The notes beneath the pieces are model-generated. The model ran no database searches, had not been told where the DNA came from, and was given only the letters and a program-made list of their open reading frames with translations. From positions 2,506,736 to 2,570,735 of the forward strand of contig NZ_OY760905.1 of the NCBI RefSeq assembly GCF_963664135.1: 64,000 nt of DNA, written 5' to 3'. The stretch comes from an uncultured Acetobacterium sp. (GTDB taxonomy: Bacteria; Bacillota; Clostridia; Eubacteriales; Eubacteriaceae). Below are positions 41,772-49,997 of the stretch, in pieces. Each line of letters opens with the position of its first letter. The stretch's first letter is position 1. The translations under genes were made by a program, and so were the position numbers.

Positions 41772-41874
41772 AGAGAATATTTGGATATTTTCATTGACAG
41801 GAATGCTGATTCGAGTAAAGAGCAATGGTTTTTAGTGAATAAGTCAGATTACAAATAAAAAGGAGGCAGATAAA

Positions 41875-44172
41875 TTGGGAGAATGGAAAAAGACACAATG
41901 TAATATGTGTGCAGTCAGCTGCGGTCTCGAGTTGGAAGTGGAAAACAACAAAATCATCAGTGTGCGTCCCGACAAAGACAGCCCAAAATCAAAAAATTAC
42001 TGCTGCCGAAAAGGCAGAGCAGTAAAGTATTATCAAGACAACGCTGAAAGGCTCGACTACCCGTTAAAACGTGTGGGTGATGAGTTTGTAAGGATTTCCT
42101 GGGAGCAAGCGTATCGTGAAATCGGGGCGAAAGCGAACGAGCTGCTTGATCAGTACGGTCCGCGGACATTTGCGCTTATCGGCTGTGGTCTACCTTCTGC
42201 ACAAGGGGAAGCGGCGGTGGCGATGACACTCAAGAATGCAATCGGTTCGCAATATTACTATAATCCCGTCGGTATTGAATTTATGGGGTTTTGGTGGAGC
42301 TGTGGCAAGATATTCGGCAGTCAGTTAAGTGTTCCGGAACCCGATGAAAGCGCTAACGATGTGCTCATTTTCTGGGGCAGCAACTCATATGTCGCGCACA
42401 ATTTCAACCGGTCAAGACAAGTGATCCGTGAGTTTTCTGAAGACCCTGGACGTATGGTTATAACTGTTGATCCGCGTTTGTCGGAAACGGCAAGGATGTC
42501 AGATATGCACGTTGCGTTGCGGGCGGGAACGGATGCGCTGTTTTTACGCACATTGATTGCGCTGATCATCCGCGAGGGCTGGCAGGATCAAAAATTTATA
42601 GATGAAAGAGTTCTTGATTTTGATAAAGTTAAGTCCTGGTTTGACGGTTTCGATATTGAAGGCGCTCTGGAAGTTTGCGGCATTCCTTATGAACAAGCAA
42701 GAGAATTCAGTAAAATACTGGCGACCAGAAATTGGGGTGTCCATCAGGATCTTGGGTTGTTTATGGGTCGGCATAATACGCTGAATAGTTATCTGGTGTT
42801 AATGCTGATGGTTATTACCGGGAAGGCGCTTGTTAAGGGCGGCAATGTTGCTGCTAACGTCTTTGGCAACATGGGTGCTCATACAAACGAAGATGATCCC
42901 AAAGTATGGCACACGGTAGAAACGGACAGAGCCCCTGTTCTCGGGGTTTATCCGGATGGGGTACTTTCTACGGAAATGTTGAGCGACAATCCAGATCATT
43001 TGCGGGTACTATTTACTTCAATGACAAACCCGGCGCGTTCATTTCCCGATTCAAAAGCAATTGAAGAGGGCCTTGACAGGCTTGATCTCCTGGTGGTCAT
43101 TGACATCGTTATGACTGAAACAGCCAGACACGCAGATTATGTCTTGCCGGGAAAAACCGCCTATGAGGCCTACGACTTCAATCTTTTTCAGATGACTTTT
43201 CCGGAAACCATCTGTCAGATGAAGCATCCGTTTATCGGACAGATCGGCGAAAGGAAAGAAGACGGGGAAATATGGCTCGGCATTGCTAAAGCAATGGGAC
43301 TGCTTCCGCCAATACCTGATTCGTTGTATCAAGCGGCGGAGGGTGACCGTGTTACTTATTTTACCAAACTACTGATGTTTGTCATAAAACACAAAAAATA
43401 TTTTGACATCCTGCCACTGATTATCGCAGAGACGCTGGGAAAAGCGATGGGCTCCGCCACCAGAGCAATGATGTGGGCAGTTCTGATCACTTCTCCCCTG
43501 GCAGGATCAGATATGGTCAAACGAGCCGGATTTACAGCTGGGAAAAGACACCGCCTGCTGCAGCTGATTCCTAAGTTTAGGAATATCATCACAATGGATA
43601 ATGTGTTTCAGGCAGTTGACGATCACCCGGAAGGTGTCGTCATTGCGCTTTCTGATAATGACAAGGATAACCTGAGACATCTCGTCCATAAAGACAAGAA
43701 GTTTCATTTATATAATAACGTAATATCCGACTATATTCAGAATATAACGCCGGAAAAGGAAAAAGCGGAGCTGGACGGTGAGGTTGAGTATCCCTATGTA
43801 ATCAGTTCAGGGCGACATTCCGATGGCGGTGTCAACAGCATTATGCGTAATCCGGCAACGTACGTTTATCGTAAGCCCTATGTGTTGGCCATGAATCCCG
43901 AAGATGCCGAGGAATGCGGTTTCAAGGAAGGTCAGGAAGTGCGTGTAACAACAAAGGGTGGAACGCTTGTTGCGCCGATTGAAATCTCGTATCAGATAGC
44001 AAGAGGATATTTCTTTGTACCGCATTATTTCGGATTTGAATTTAATGACAAGACAGTCGGCGAGGGCGTAAGTACTTTGGCAAGAGCCATTGATCTTGAT
44101 CCAATTACAGGCAATCCATTTTTGCGCTATATCCCGTGCAAGGTGGAAGCATTGGAGGCGGTGGGGAAATGA
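41875..44172 (+). CDS. Molybdopterin oxidoreductase, catalytic subunit, cluster 1
   Basis: This 765-residue cytoplasmic protein belongs to the DMSO-reductase superfamily. An N-terminal 4Fe-4S motif uses C9, C12, C16 and C43 or C44, followed by K46, the electron-relay Lys of redox-active members. FWGSNSYVAHN, VDPRLSETARM, RAGTDALFLR and TNPARSFPD contact the bis-MGD cofactor, and residues 640-760 form the usual C-terminal barrel. The metal-ligand region reads GIEFMGFWWSCGK at about 133-145, without the Cys/Sec-His pair of formate dehydrogenase. There is no signal peptide. The start is TTG with AAAGGAGG upstream. NuoE, NuoF and HydA-like genes follow with overlaps. The substrate is unknown. Confidence 0.9.
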   Translation: MGEWKKTQCNMCAVSCGLELEVENNKIISVRPDKDSPKSKNYCCRKGRAVKYYQDNAERLDYPLKRVGDEFVRISWEQAYREIGAKANELLDQYGPRTFALIGCGLPSAQGEAAVAMTLKNAIGSQYYYNPVGIEFMGFWWSCGKIFGSQLSVPEPDESANDVLIFWGSNSYVAHNFNRSRQVIREFSEDPGRMVITVDPRLSETARMSDMHVALRAGTDALFLRTLIALIIREGWQDQKFIDERVLDFDKVKSWFDGFDIEGALEVCGIPYEQAREFSKILATRNWGVHQDLGLFMGRHNTLNSYLVLMLMVITGKALVKGGNVAANVFGNMGAHTNEDDPKVWHTVETDRAPVLGVYPDGVLSTEMLSDNPDHLRVLFTSMTNPARSFPDSKAIEEGLDRLDLLVVIDIVMTETARHADYVLPGKTAYEAYDFNLFQMTFPETICQMKHPFIGQIGERKEDGEIWLGIAKAMGLLPPIPDSLYQAAEGDRVTYFTKLLMFVIKHKKYFDILPLIIAETLGKAMGSATRAMMWAVLITSPLAGSDMVKRAGFTAGKRHRLLQLIPKFRNIITMDNVFQAVDDHPEGVVIALSDNDKDNLRHLVHKDKKFHLYNNVISDYIQNITPEKEKAELDGEVEYPYVISSGRHSDGGVNSIMRNPATYVYRKPYVLAMNPEDAEECGFKEGQEVRVTTKGGTLVAPIEISYQIARGYFFVPHYFGFEFNDKTVGEGVSTLARAIDLDPITGNPFLRYIPCKVEALEAVGK

Positions 44173-44636
44173 ACACAGAATATAAAGAAGTAATAACCCG
44201 GGCAATGGAATACGGCGGGATACTTGACGCCATGCTGGCACTGCAGGAAAAAGATGGCTATCTGAATGGCGAGGCTGTTGAAGCGCTTGGAAAAGCATTT
44301 AATATGTTTCCTTCCGAAGTATATGATACCGCAACTTTTTACAGCATGCTGAGATTTGAACCACAAAGTATCACCGAGATTTTAATCTGCCGCGGGGCAC
44401 CCTGTCATGTGGCCGGTTCAGTTGAAGTGATTGCTGCAATTGAAAAGGAAATTGGCATCAAAATCGGAGAAAAAACAGACGATGGAAGATACTCCTTTGA
44501 TTATACCGAATGCTTGGGGCAGTGTCAGGCAGCAACGGCTGTTTTAATAAATGGAAAACTGCATACAAATGTCACGCCGGAAGGGATAGCTGTTTTGCTT
44601 AGAAAAGGAGGTCCAGAAGAATCATGGAAGAAGTAA
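44169..44636 (+). CDS. NuoE/HydC-like [2Fe-2S] subunit, cluster 1
   Basis: This 155-residue protein has the thioredoxin-like [2Fe-2S] domain of NuoE: FPSEVYDTATFYSML, then ligands C74, C79 (CRGAPC), C115 and C119 (CLGQC). It would pass electrons to or from the NuoF-like subunit. The frame is open upstream to 44136, but the ATG at 44169 overlaps the stop of the catalytic subunit in the common ATGA arrangement. It in turn overlaps the NuoF-like gene by 13 bases. Length is normal. Confidence 0.93.
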   Translation: MNTEYKEVITRAMEYGGILDAMLALQEKDGYLNGEAVEALGKAFNMFPSEVYDTATFYSMLRFEPQSITEILICRGAPCHVAGSVEVIAAIEKEIGIKIGEKTDDGRYSFDYTECLGQCQAATAVLINGKLHTNVTPEGIAVLLRKGGPEESWKK

Positions 44637-45856
44637 GAATAACATTACGCAATGCCGGAAAAATAAATCCCGAACAGATTGAAGATTATATCAAAGTTGG
44701 CGGATATACGGCGTTAAAAAAGGCCAGAGAAACGGGACGGGAGCAGCTCATCAATATGCTGGAACAATCAGGAAAACTTCGTGGCCGCGGTGGTGCCGGA
44801 TTTAATACCGGACTGAAATGGAGTGGCGCATTTAAGGCTAAAGGGGCGATTAAATATGTTGTCTGCAATGCTGATGAAGGCGAACCGGGTACATATAAAG
44901 ACCGGATGATTATCGAGTCTGATCCGCATACGATTCTGGAAGGGATTTTGATCGGGGCTTATGCGATTGATGCAAAAGAGTGTTACATTTATTGTCGCGG
45001 TGAATATGAAAACAGCATCCGGATTCTGCGAAAGGCCATCGCACAGGCAGAAGAAAAAGGGATTTGCGGGGATGTGAAAATTCGTGTTCATTCCGGGGCT
45101 GGTTCTTATGTGTGTGGCGAAGAAACTGCACTTTTAAATTCGCTGGAAGGCAAGCGGGCGGAACCGAGATTAAAACCACCATTTCCGACGGTTGCAGGTT
45201 TCAATGCCAAGCCGACGGTTGTAAATAATGTCGAAACATTTGCAACGATACCGGCGGTTGTTGAAAAAGGCTCCGATTGGTTCTGCTCAATCGGCGCTGA
45301 GCAATACCCGGGAACAAAGGTATTTTCTTTGAGTGGGGATATTGCCAATAAAGGATGTTTTGAAGCGGCAACCAATGTAAAACTTCGTGATATCATCGAT
45401 GGTTTTGGTGGCGGCGTTGCAAATGGCAAGCAATTAAAAGCCGTCCAGCTGGGCGGAAGTTCGTGTGGATTTCTAAAACCAGAACAATTGGATACCCAGG
45501 TGGATCTGGATTCGATGCGTGCAATCGGCGGGTCGCTCGGTTCAGGAGCGGTGCTTGTCATTGACGATAGCCACAATATGGTCGACATACTGGTCGGCAT
45601 TGCAAAGTTTTTTAATCATGAGTCATGCGGAAAATGTACGCCATGCCGTGAAGGGACACTCAGGGTTGTAGAACTGATCGAGAAGATCGCAGCTGGAAAC
45701 GGAAGTAGCAAAGATTTAGAAGAAATTAAATTATTGTCTGACTATATGAACAGGTCGGCCTTCTGCCCATTGGGGCAGTCTGCCACAACAGCAATAACCA
45801 GTGCAATGTCACTTTTTCCTGAAGATTTCAGTGCGAAGATAGCTAAGGAGGTGTAA
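44624..45856 (+). CDS. NuoF/HydB-like NADH-FMN subunit, cluster 1
   Basis: This 410-residue subunit has the full NuoF core: NADH/FMN loop GRGGAGFNTGLKW near residue 54, NADEGEPGTYKDR, GAGSYVCGEETALL, and the N3-type 4Fe-4S motif ESCGKCTPCREG with a late CPLGQ. It lacks the N-terminal [2Fe-2S] and C-terminal two-cluster ferredoxin domains of HydB from bifurcating hydrogenases. It should oxidise NADH or reduce NAD+. AAAGGAGG lies upstream. The minimal architecture is shared with the paralogue at 52764. Confidence 0.95.
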   Translation: MEEVRITLRNAGKINPEQIEDYIKVGGYTALKKARETGREQLINMLEQSGKLRGRGGAGFNTGLKWSGAFKAKGAIKYVVCNADEGEPGTYKDRMIIESDPHTILEGILIGAYAIDAKECYIYCRGEYENSIRILRKAIAQAEEKGICGDVKIRVHSGAGSYVCGEETALLNSLEGKRAEPRLKPPFPTVAGFNAKPTVVNNVETFATIPAVVEKGSDWFCSIGAEQYPGTKVFSLSGDIANKGCFEAATNVKLRDIIDGFGGGVANGKQLKAVQLGGSSCGFLKPEQLDTQVDLDSMRAIGGSLGSGAVLVIDDSHNMVDILVGIAKFFNHESCGKCTPCREGTLRVVELIEKIAAGNGSSKDLEEIKLLSDYMNRSAFCPLGQSATTAITSAMSLFPEDFSAKIAKEV

Positions 45857-45859
45857 GCG

Positions 45860-47335
45860 ATGGAAATGATCAACATTAATATAAACGGCAACGATTTTTC
45901 TGTGGATGCAGAAAGTACAATTCTTGAAGCCGCAACAGCAAATGGCATACAGATTCCGACATTGTGCACCATAAAAGGAATCGACTCCAGGGCAAGCTGC
46001 AGAATGTGCATGGTTGAAGTAAAAGGTGAAAGAGTCTTTCAGCCTGCTTGTGCAACCAAAGTCAGAAAAGGGATGGAAGTCGATACCGATACACTGGCAA
46101 TCCGCAAGTCAAGAAAAACAACCTTGGAGCTTTTGCTTTCGCGTCATGCGGTCGATTGTCATCATTGTTTGAGAATTGGAAATTCTCGATGTGATGATCT
46201 GGATCCTGCTTTTTGCGAGATGTGCTTTTTCTGCGAGTGTGTCAGGGATGGATGTTGTGAACTCCAGGCCTTAGCACGTGAATACAAGGTCGATGTACTG
46301 CCGTATCCGCATGAGAACATCGATCAGAAAATAGATAAAAGTACTGGCTCGATTATCCGTAATCCGAACAAGTGTGTAAAATGCCGTCGATGTGTAGATG
46401 TCTGTAATGATATTCAGACAGTCCATAACTTAAGTATCATCAACAGAGGATCGAATACGAAAATTGTACCGGAAATGGATAAAAACATGAAAGACAGTCC
46501 ATGTGTACAATGTGGACGTTGTGTGGATGTCTGTCCCACCGGGGCTCTTTTCGTTGAAGAACATACGGATGAAGTTCTTTTTTATACACATAATTATGGT
46601 ATCGAGACGGCGGCACTGGTTTCATCAAATACGCTAAAAAAACTTGCGGAGCTGTTTCACATAGACACCCCTGTTATGGAGGCAGAGCTGGTTGTTGCCG
46701 GGCTTCGCAAAATTGGGGTGGATTATGTCTATACCGATGAGGTTGTCAATCAGCTGTCAGCGAAAGATGGCGAAAAGGCACTATTAAAAGCACTTGAAAC
46801 AAAAAAAGAAACAGTGATTATTACCGACAGTTATGCCGCAGAAAAATTTGTAAAACAAAATTTTGCAAATCTGGCTCCGAAGCTAGTTACTTATGACTCG
46901 CCGCAACGCATTTTTTCAAAACACATGAAACAAACCTTTGCGGGGGATCAGAATCATGATACCTCTGACTTTCGTCTAATCGCAGTTACCGAGGGCGGGG
47001 AAAACGCAGCCGATGCTTATGAAAATAAAAGTGTGGATTTCGTAATTACGGCAAGAGAATTATACAGTATTTTTCTTAGAACCGGTGTGAATCCCAAAAA
47101 AAGACAGCCATTAAAACCAGATAGCATTGTGGTATCACCAAAAGAGCTACCAGCAACTGCATTCTTTGCACCGGTAGAATGGTCAATGGAAAAAGACATT
47201 AAGCAAACGGAATTTGTGTTAAATGGAAACCGTATAAAAGCAGCAATCGCAACGAATTTGGGACAGGTAGGGGTATTGTTGGAGGAAGTGCAAAATGGGA
47301 ACTCCCCCTATCGTGTGATTCGAATTAACGCATAA
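45860..47335 (+). CDS. HydA-like Fe-S subunit with degenerate H domain, cluster 1
   Basis: This 491-residue subunit begins like HydA/NuoG: a [2Fe-2S] domain (C36, C47, C50, C64), a His-Cys site (H96, C100, C103 ... C133) and two 4Fe-4S motifs (C172-C182 and C215-C225). Between C103 and C133 is an insertion with C119, C122, C125 and C127. Residues 240-491 align in order with an [FeFe]-hydrogenase H domain, but the TSCCPGW segment reads TDSYAAEK, the MPCxxK segment is lost and the protein stops where MACPGGC should follow GNSPYRVIRI. It cannot hold an H-cluster and is probably an electron-transfer scaffold. AAGGAGG precedes the ATG. Confidence 0.9.
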   Translation: MEMINININGNDFSVDAESTILEAATANGIQIPTLCTIKGIDSRASCRMCMVEVKGERVFQPACATKVRKGMEVDTDTLAIRKSRKTTLELLLSRHAVDCHHCLRIGNSRCDDLDPAFCEMCFFCECVRDGCCELQALAREYKVDVLPYPHENIDQKIDKSTGSIIRNPNKCVKCRRCVDVCNDIQTVHNLSIINRGSNTKIVPEMDKNMKDSPCVQCGRCVDVCPTGALFVEEHTDEVLFYTHNYGIETAALVSSNTLKKLAELFHIDTPVMEAELVVAGLRKIGVDYVYTDEVVNQLSAKDGEKALLKALETKKETVIITDSYAAEKFVKQNFANLAPKLVTYDSPQRIFSKHMKQTFAGDQNHDTSDFRLIAVTEGGENAADAYENKSVDFVITARELYSIFLRTGVNPKKRQPLKPDSIVVSPKELPATAFFAPVEWSMEKDIKQTEFVLNGNRIKAAIATNLGQVGVLLEEVQNGNSPYRVIRINA

Positions 47336-47451
47336 GTATAAATTATGTAGACTGTTATGAAGATGCGGTACAAAAATGTTTTCATAAAATTAATACCGCT
47401 GAAGATTACCAATTGCTGTGTGAATTAGAAGGTCAAAAGGAGCAAATAATT

Positions 47452-48672
47452 ATGAATAAGCCAATTTTAGCGGATGAAGCAGTTGAACTGCTATTAACGA
47501 TATCAAATTTTTTGAAAGAAGAAAGTATCCCATTGACAGATACACTAAATAGAGTACTTTCATGTGACATCTATGCATTGTTTCCGATGCCACCGTTTAA
47601 CAAAAGTCCATATGATGGATATGCACTTCGCAGTGAGGATGTAGCAGACGCTTCGGTGCGTCATCCAGTTGAACTTAGCATCACAGAAGAAATTCTGGCT
47701 GGATGCGCTCCTCAAGTTAAAGTGACAAAAGGGAAAACCGCTAAAATATCGACAGGTGCACCAATGCCCGAGGGAGCCGATTGTACAGTCAAATATGAAG
47801 TAGTGGAAAGTGATGGGAAGAAGGTAAGAATAACGGAACCCATAAATAAAATGGAAAATGTAATTCTGCAAGGTGAGGAAAGCAAACAAGGGGAACCGTT
47901 ATTTTCGAAAGGAATCCTGGTTACACCGCCGATTCAGGGCATGCTGGCAGCTCAGGGAATCGCTGTTTGTCAGGTGTATGCAAAGCCGCAGGCGTCACTT
48001 ATCTGTACTGGTTCAGAATTGCTGGAACCGGGTGAGCCAATCCAGAAAGCAAAAATCTATAATTCAAACCGCTACAGCATCGGCAGTTATCTGCAAGCCT
48101 TTGGCCTGAATTGTCATTATGAAGGAACCGTTGCTGATGAGTTGGAAGTTATTGCGGATAAATTGGAGGATGCACTTGGAAAATCAGATATGGTTATCAC
48201 AACCGGGGGCGCATCGGTAGGTGACTGTGATTGGGCAGTTGCGGCTGCCCAAAAAATTGGGGCAAAGATCCTATTCTGGAAGGTGCAGATAAAACCAGGC
48301 TCTTCCATTCTTGCCGCTGAGAAGGACGGAAAACTGATTCTGAGTCTTTCTGGAAATCCCGGAGCTGCTGTTATGAGCATGATTAAGATTGCGTTGCCAT
48401 TTATTCGCAGACTGTGCGGCCGCAGTGATCTGTACTCAAAGACAATTGATGTTACGCTTAAGTATCCGGTTATGAAAAAAAGTCCAGTGTTAAGGTTGGT
48501 GTGTGGAACATTGGAAATTGAGGATGGCAGGGTGCTGTTTGCGGAAAAGAAAGTTCAGGGAAATGGCGCGATTTCAGCATTCTATAATTGCAATCTGATT
48601 GGGGAAATTCCTGCAGGAAGTGGCGTGGTTTTAGCAGGAACAAAAATAAAAGCAATTTGCTTTATGGAGTAA
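47452..48672 (+). CDS. moeA: Molybdopterin molybdenumtransferase MoeA
   Basis: This 406-residue protein is MoeA-like: MPPFNKSPYDGYALRSEDV near the start, KISTGAPMPEGADCTVKYE, the molybdopterin-binding TGSELLEPGEP, TTGGASVGDCDW and LSGNPGAAVMSM. MoeA inserts molybdenum or tungsten into MPT-AMP. It starts 116 bases after cluster 1 with AAAAGGAG upstream. The same frame is open for about 41 codons before the ATG without a good start codon. Location between two MGD-enzyme operons suggests it loads metal for them. Confidence 0.92.
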   Translation: MNKPILADEAVELLLTISNFLKEESIPLTDTLNRVLSCDIYALFPMPPFNKSPYDGYALRSEDVADASVRHPVELSITEEILAGCAPQVKVTKGKTAKISTGAPMPEGADCTVKYEVVESDGKKVRITEPINKMENVILQGEESKQGEPLFSKGILVTPPIQGMLAAQGIAVCQVYAKPQASLICTGSELLEPGEPIQKAKIYNSNRYSIGSYLQAFGLNCHYEGTVADELEVIADKLEDALGKSDMVITTGGASVGDCDWAVAAAQKIGAKILFWKVQIKPGSSILAAEKDGKLILSLSGNPGAAVMSMIKIALPFIRRLCGRSDLYSKTIDVTLKYPVMKKSPVLRLVCGTLEIEDGRVLFAEKKVQGNGAISAFYNCNLIGEIPAGSGVVLAGTKIKAICFME

Positions 48673-48779
48673 TCAGCATATGGATGGAGATAATATGAAG
48701 CAAAATTTACCGGTTTATTCTTTTGTCGATTTTATCATAGCGGGTATAAGAAATGCGTCTTTAAAAATGAGGTAGACAA

Positions 48780-49808
48780 ATGCAATTAATAAAAACAGAG
48801 GATGCGGTAGGACATGTTCTTTGCCATGATATCACACAGATTATTAAAGGGACAGTCAAGGAGGTCATATTTCGTAAAGGTCACATCGTCGTTAAAGAAG
48901 ATATTCCGGTTTTACTTTCGGTGGGAAAAGAAAATCTCTATATATGGGAAAAACAGCCCGGCATGCTCCATGAAAATGACGCAGCGCAGATTCTTTATGA
49001 GCTATGTAAGGGCGAAAATATGCATGCTTCTGATGTGAAAGAAGGGAAGATTGAACTGCTTGCAGATTGTGATGGATTACTTAAAATAGATGTGGAAAAA
49101 ATGAAGCAGATCAATGCGCTGGGAGAGATGATGATTGCAAGCCGTCACGGGAACTTCCCGGTTAAAAAGGGCGAAAAGATTGCCGGAACCAGAATTATTC
49201 CACTTGTGATAGAAAATGAAAAAATGAAAAAAGCCCAGGAAATTTGCAGCGGAAAATCAATCTTCCAGGTAAAACCATTTCAACCTAAAAAGGTTGGCAT
49301 CATCACAACCGGAAGTGAAATCTATAAGCATCGAATAAAAGATACATTTACGCCGGTAATTATCGAAAAGCTTGCGGAATACCATACTGAGGTCGTTGAC
49401 CAGATTATATGTAATGATGATCATGAGATGATTACGACAGCGATTCATACCTTTTTAAAGCAGGGGGTTGATATGATTCTATGCACTGGCGGCATGAGTG
49501 TGGATCCGGATGACCGGACACCGCTGGCGATAAAAAATGCGGGAGTCAGGATTGTAACCTATGGAGCACCGGTACTTCCGGGAGCAATGTTTTTGCTTGC
49601 CTATTATGAAGAAAATAGCGTTCCGATCGTGGGCCTGCCTGGATGTGTAATGTATGCCAAACGAACCATTTTTGACCTGGTACTTCCCCGGTTAATGTGC
49701 GGCGAAATTTTACAAAAAGAAGATTTATCTGTTTTAGGACAAGGCGGTCTTTGCCTCTGTTGTGAAACATGTACATTCCCAAACTGCGGATTTGGAAAAG
49801 GGAGTTGA
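48780..49808 (+). CDS. MoeA-like molybdopterin-binding protein with Cys-rich tail
   Basis: This 342-residue protein has a short N-terminal domain (VGHVLCHDITQIIKGTVKEV), a MogA/MoeA-type molybdopterin-binding domain (GIITTGSEIY, CTGGMSVDPDDRTP, VGLPGCVMYAKRTIFDLVLPR) and a C-terminal tail LCLCCETCTFPNCGFGKG with five cysteines. It lacks MoeA domains of full size. Related proteins lie beside molybdenum enzymes in clostridia and may act as cofactor carriers or maturation factors. The Cys tail could bind metal or sulfur. GAGG precedes the ATG. Confidence 0.85.
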   Translation: MQLIKTEDAVGHVLCHDITQIIKGTVKEVIFRKGHIVVKEDIPVLLSVGKENLYIWEKQPGMLHENDAAQILYELCKGENMHASDVKEGKIELLADCDGLLKIDVEKMKQINALGEMMIASRHGNFPVKKGEKIAGTRIIPLVIENEKMKKAQEICSGKSIFQVKPFQPKKVGIITTGSEIYKHRIKDTFTPVIIEKLAEYHTEVVDQIICNDDHEMITTAIHTFLKQGVDMILCTGGMSVDPDDRTPLAIKNAGVRIVTYGAPVLPGAMFLLAYYEENSVPIVGLPGCVMYAKRTIFDLVLPRLMCGEILQKEDLSVLGQGGLCLCCETCTFPNCGFGKGS

Positions 49809-49946
49809 AACAAAGCCGTGCAACGGGTATTTCCGGTTTCGTCCAAACCGCCGGTTAAAGGCACGATTGAGTAGCCATAAATTTTCTCTCCAGTAACAGG
49901 AGAAAAATTTATATAGATGCGCGTAAAAACCTACTGATTGCAGTGG

Positions 49947-49974
49947 GTTGTGGCATTTCGCAAATGCCTATAAT
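49947..49974 (+). promoter_or_regulatory. Promoter of cluster 2 with operator in its spacer
   Basis: TATAAT at 49969-49974 is preceded by GTTGTG at 49947-49952 with a 16-base spacer. The spacer is almost filled by an inverted repeat, GGCATTT at 49952-49958 and AAATGCC at 49962-49968. The start codon is only 23 bases after the -10 box, so the leader is very short. A hairpin at about 49879-49915 (ATAAATTTT... with GGAGAAAAATTTAT) lies upstream and may terminate the moeA-like gene. Confidence 0.55.
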
Positions 49975-49997
49975 TAATAAGGTAGAAGGAGAAAAAT

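Noticed and set aside
41875..44172. Selenocysteine in the catalytic subunit
   Set aside because: The frame contains no internal TGA and the family length is complete without recoding. The formate dehydrogenase Sec position holds other residues.
43807..44298. 163-codon leftward open frame across the end of the cluster 1 catalytic gene
   Set aside because: It overlaps two well-supported rightward genes with strong family motifs and has no own ribosome binding site.
45106..45600. 164-codon leftward open frame inside the NuoF-like gene
   Set aside because: The rightward NuoF frame has every expected motif. The antisense frame looks like a Pro/Ser-rich shadow.
45860..47335. Active [FeFe]-hydrogenase annotation for the HydA-like subunits
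   Set aside because: All three H-cluster motifs are missing in both paralogues, so a hydrogenase call based on the N-terminal Fe-S domains would be wrong.
49809..49946. Possible molybdenum-cofactor riboswitch before cluster 2
   Set aside because: Several hairpins are present, but a promoter at 49947-49974 gives a leader too short to include them, and I could not match the conserved core of the Moco motif. A covariance-model search would decide.
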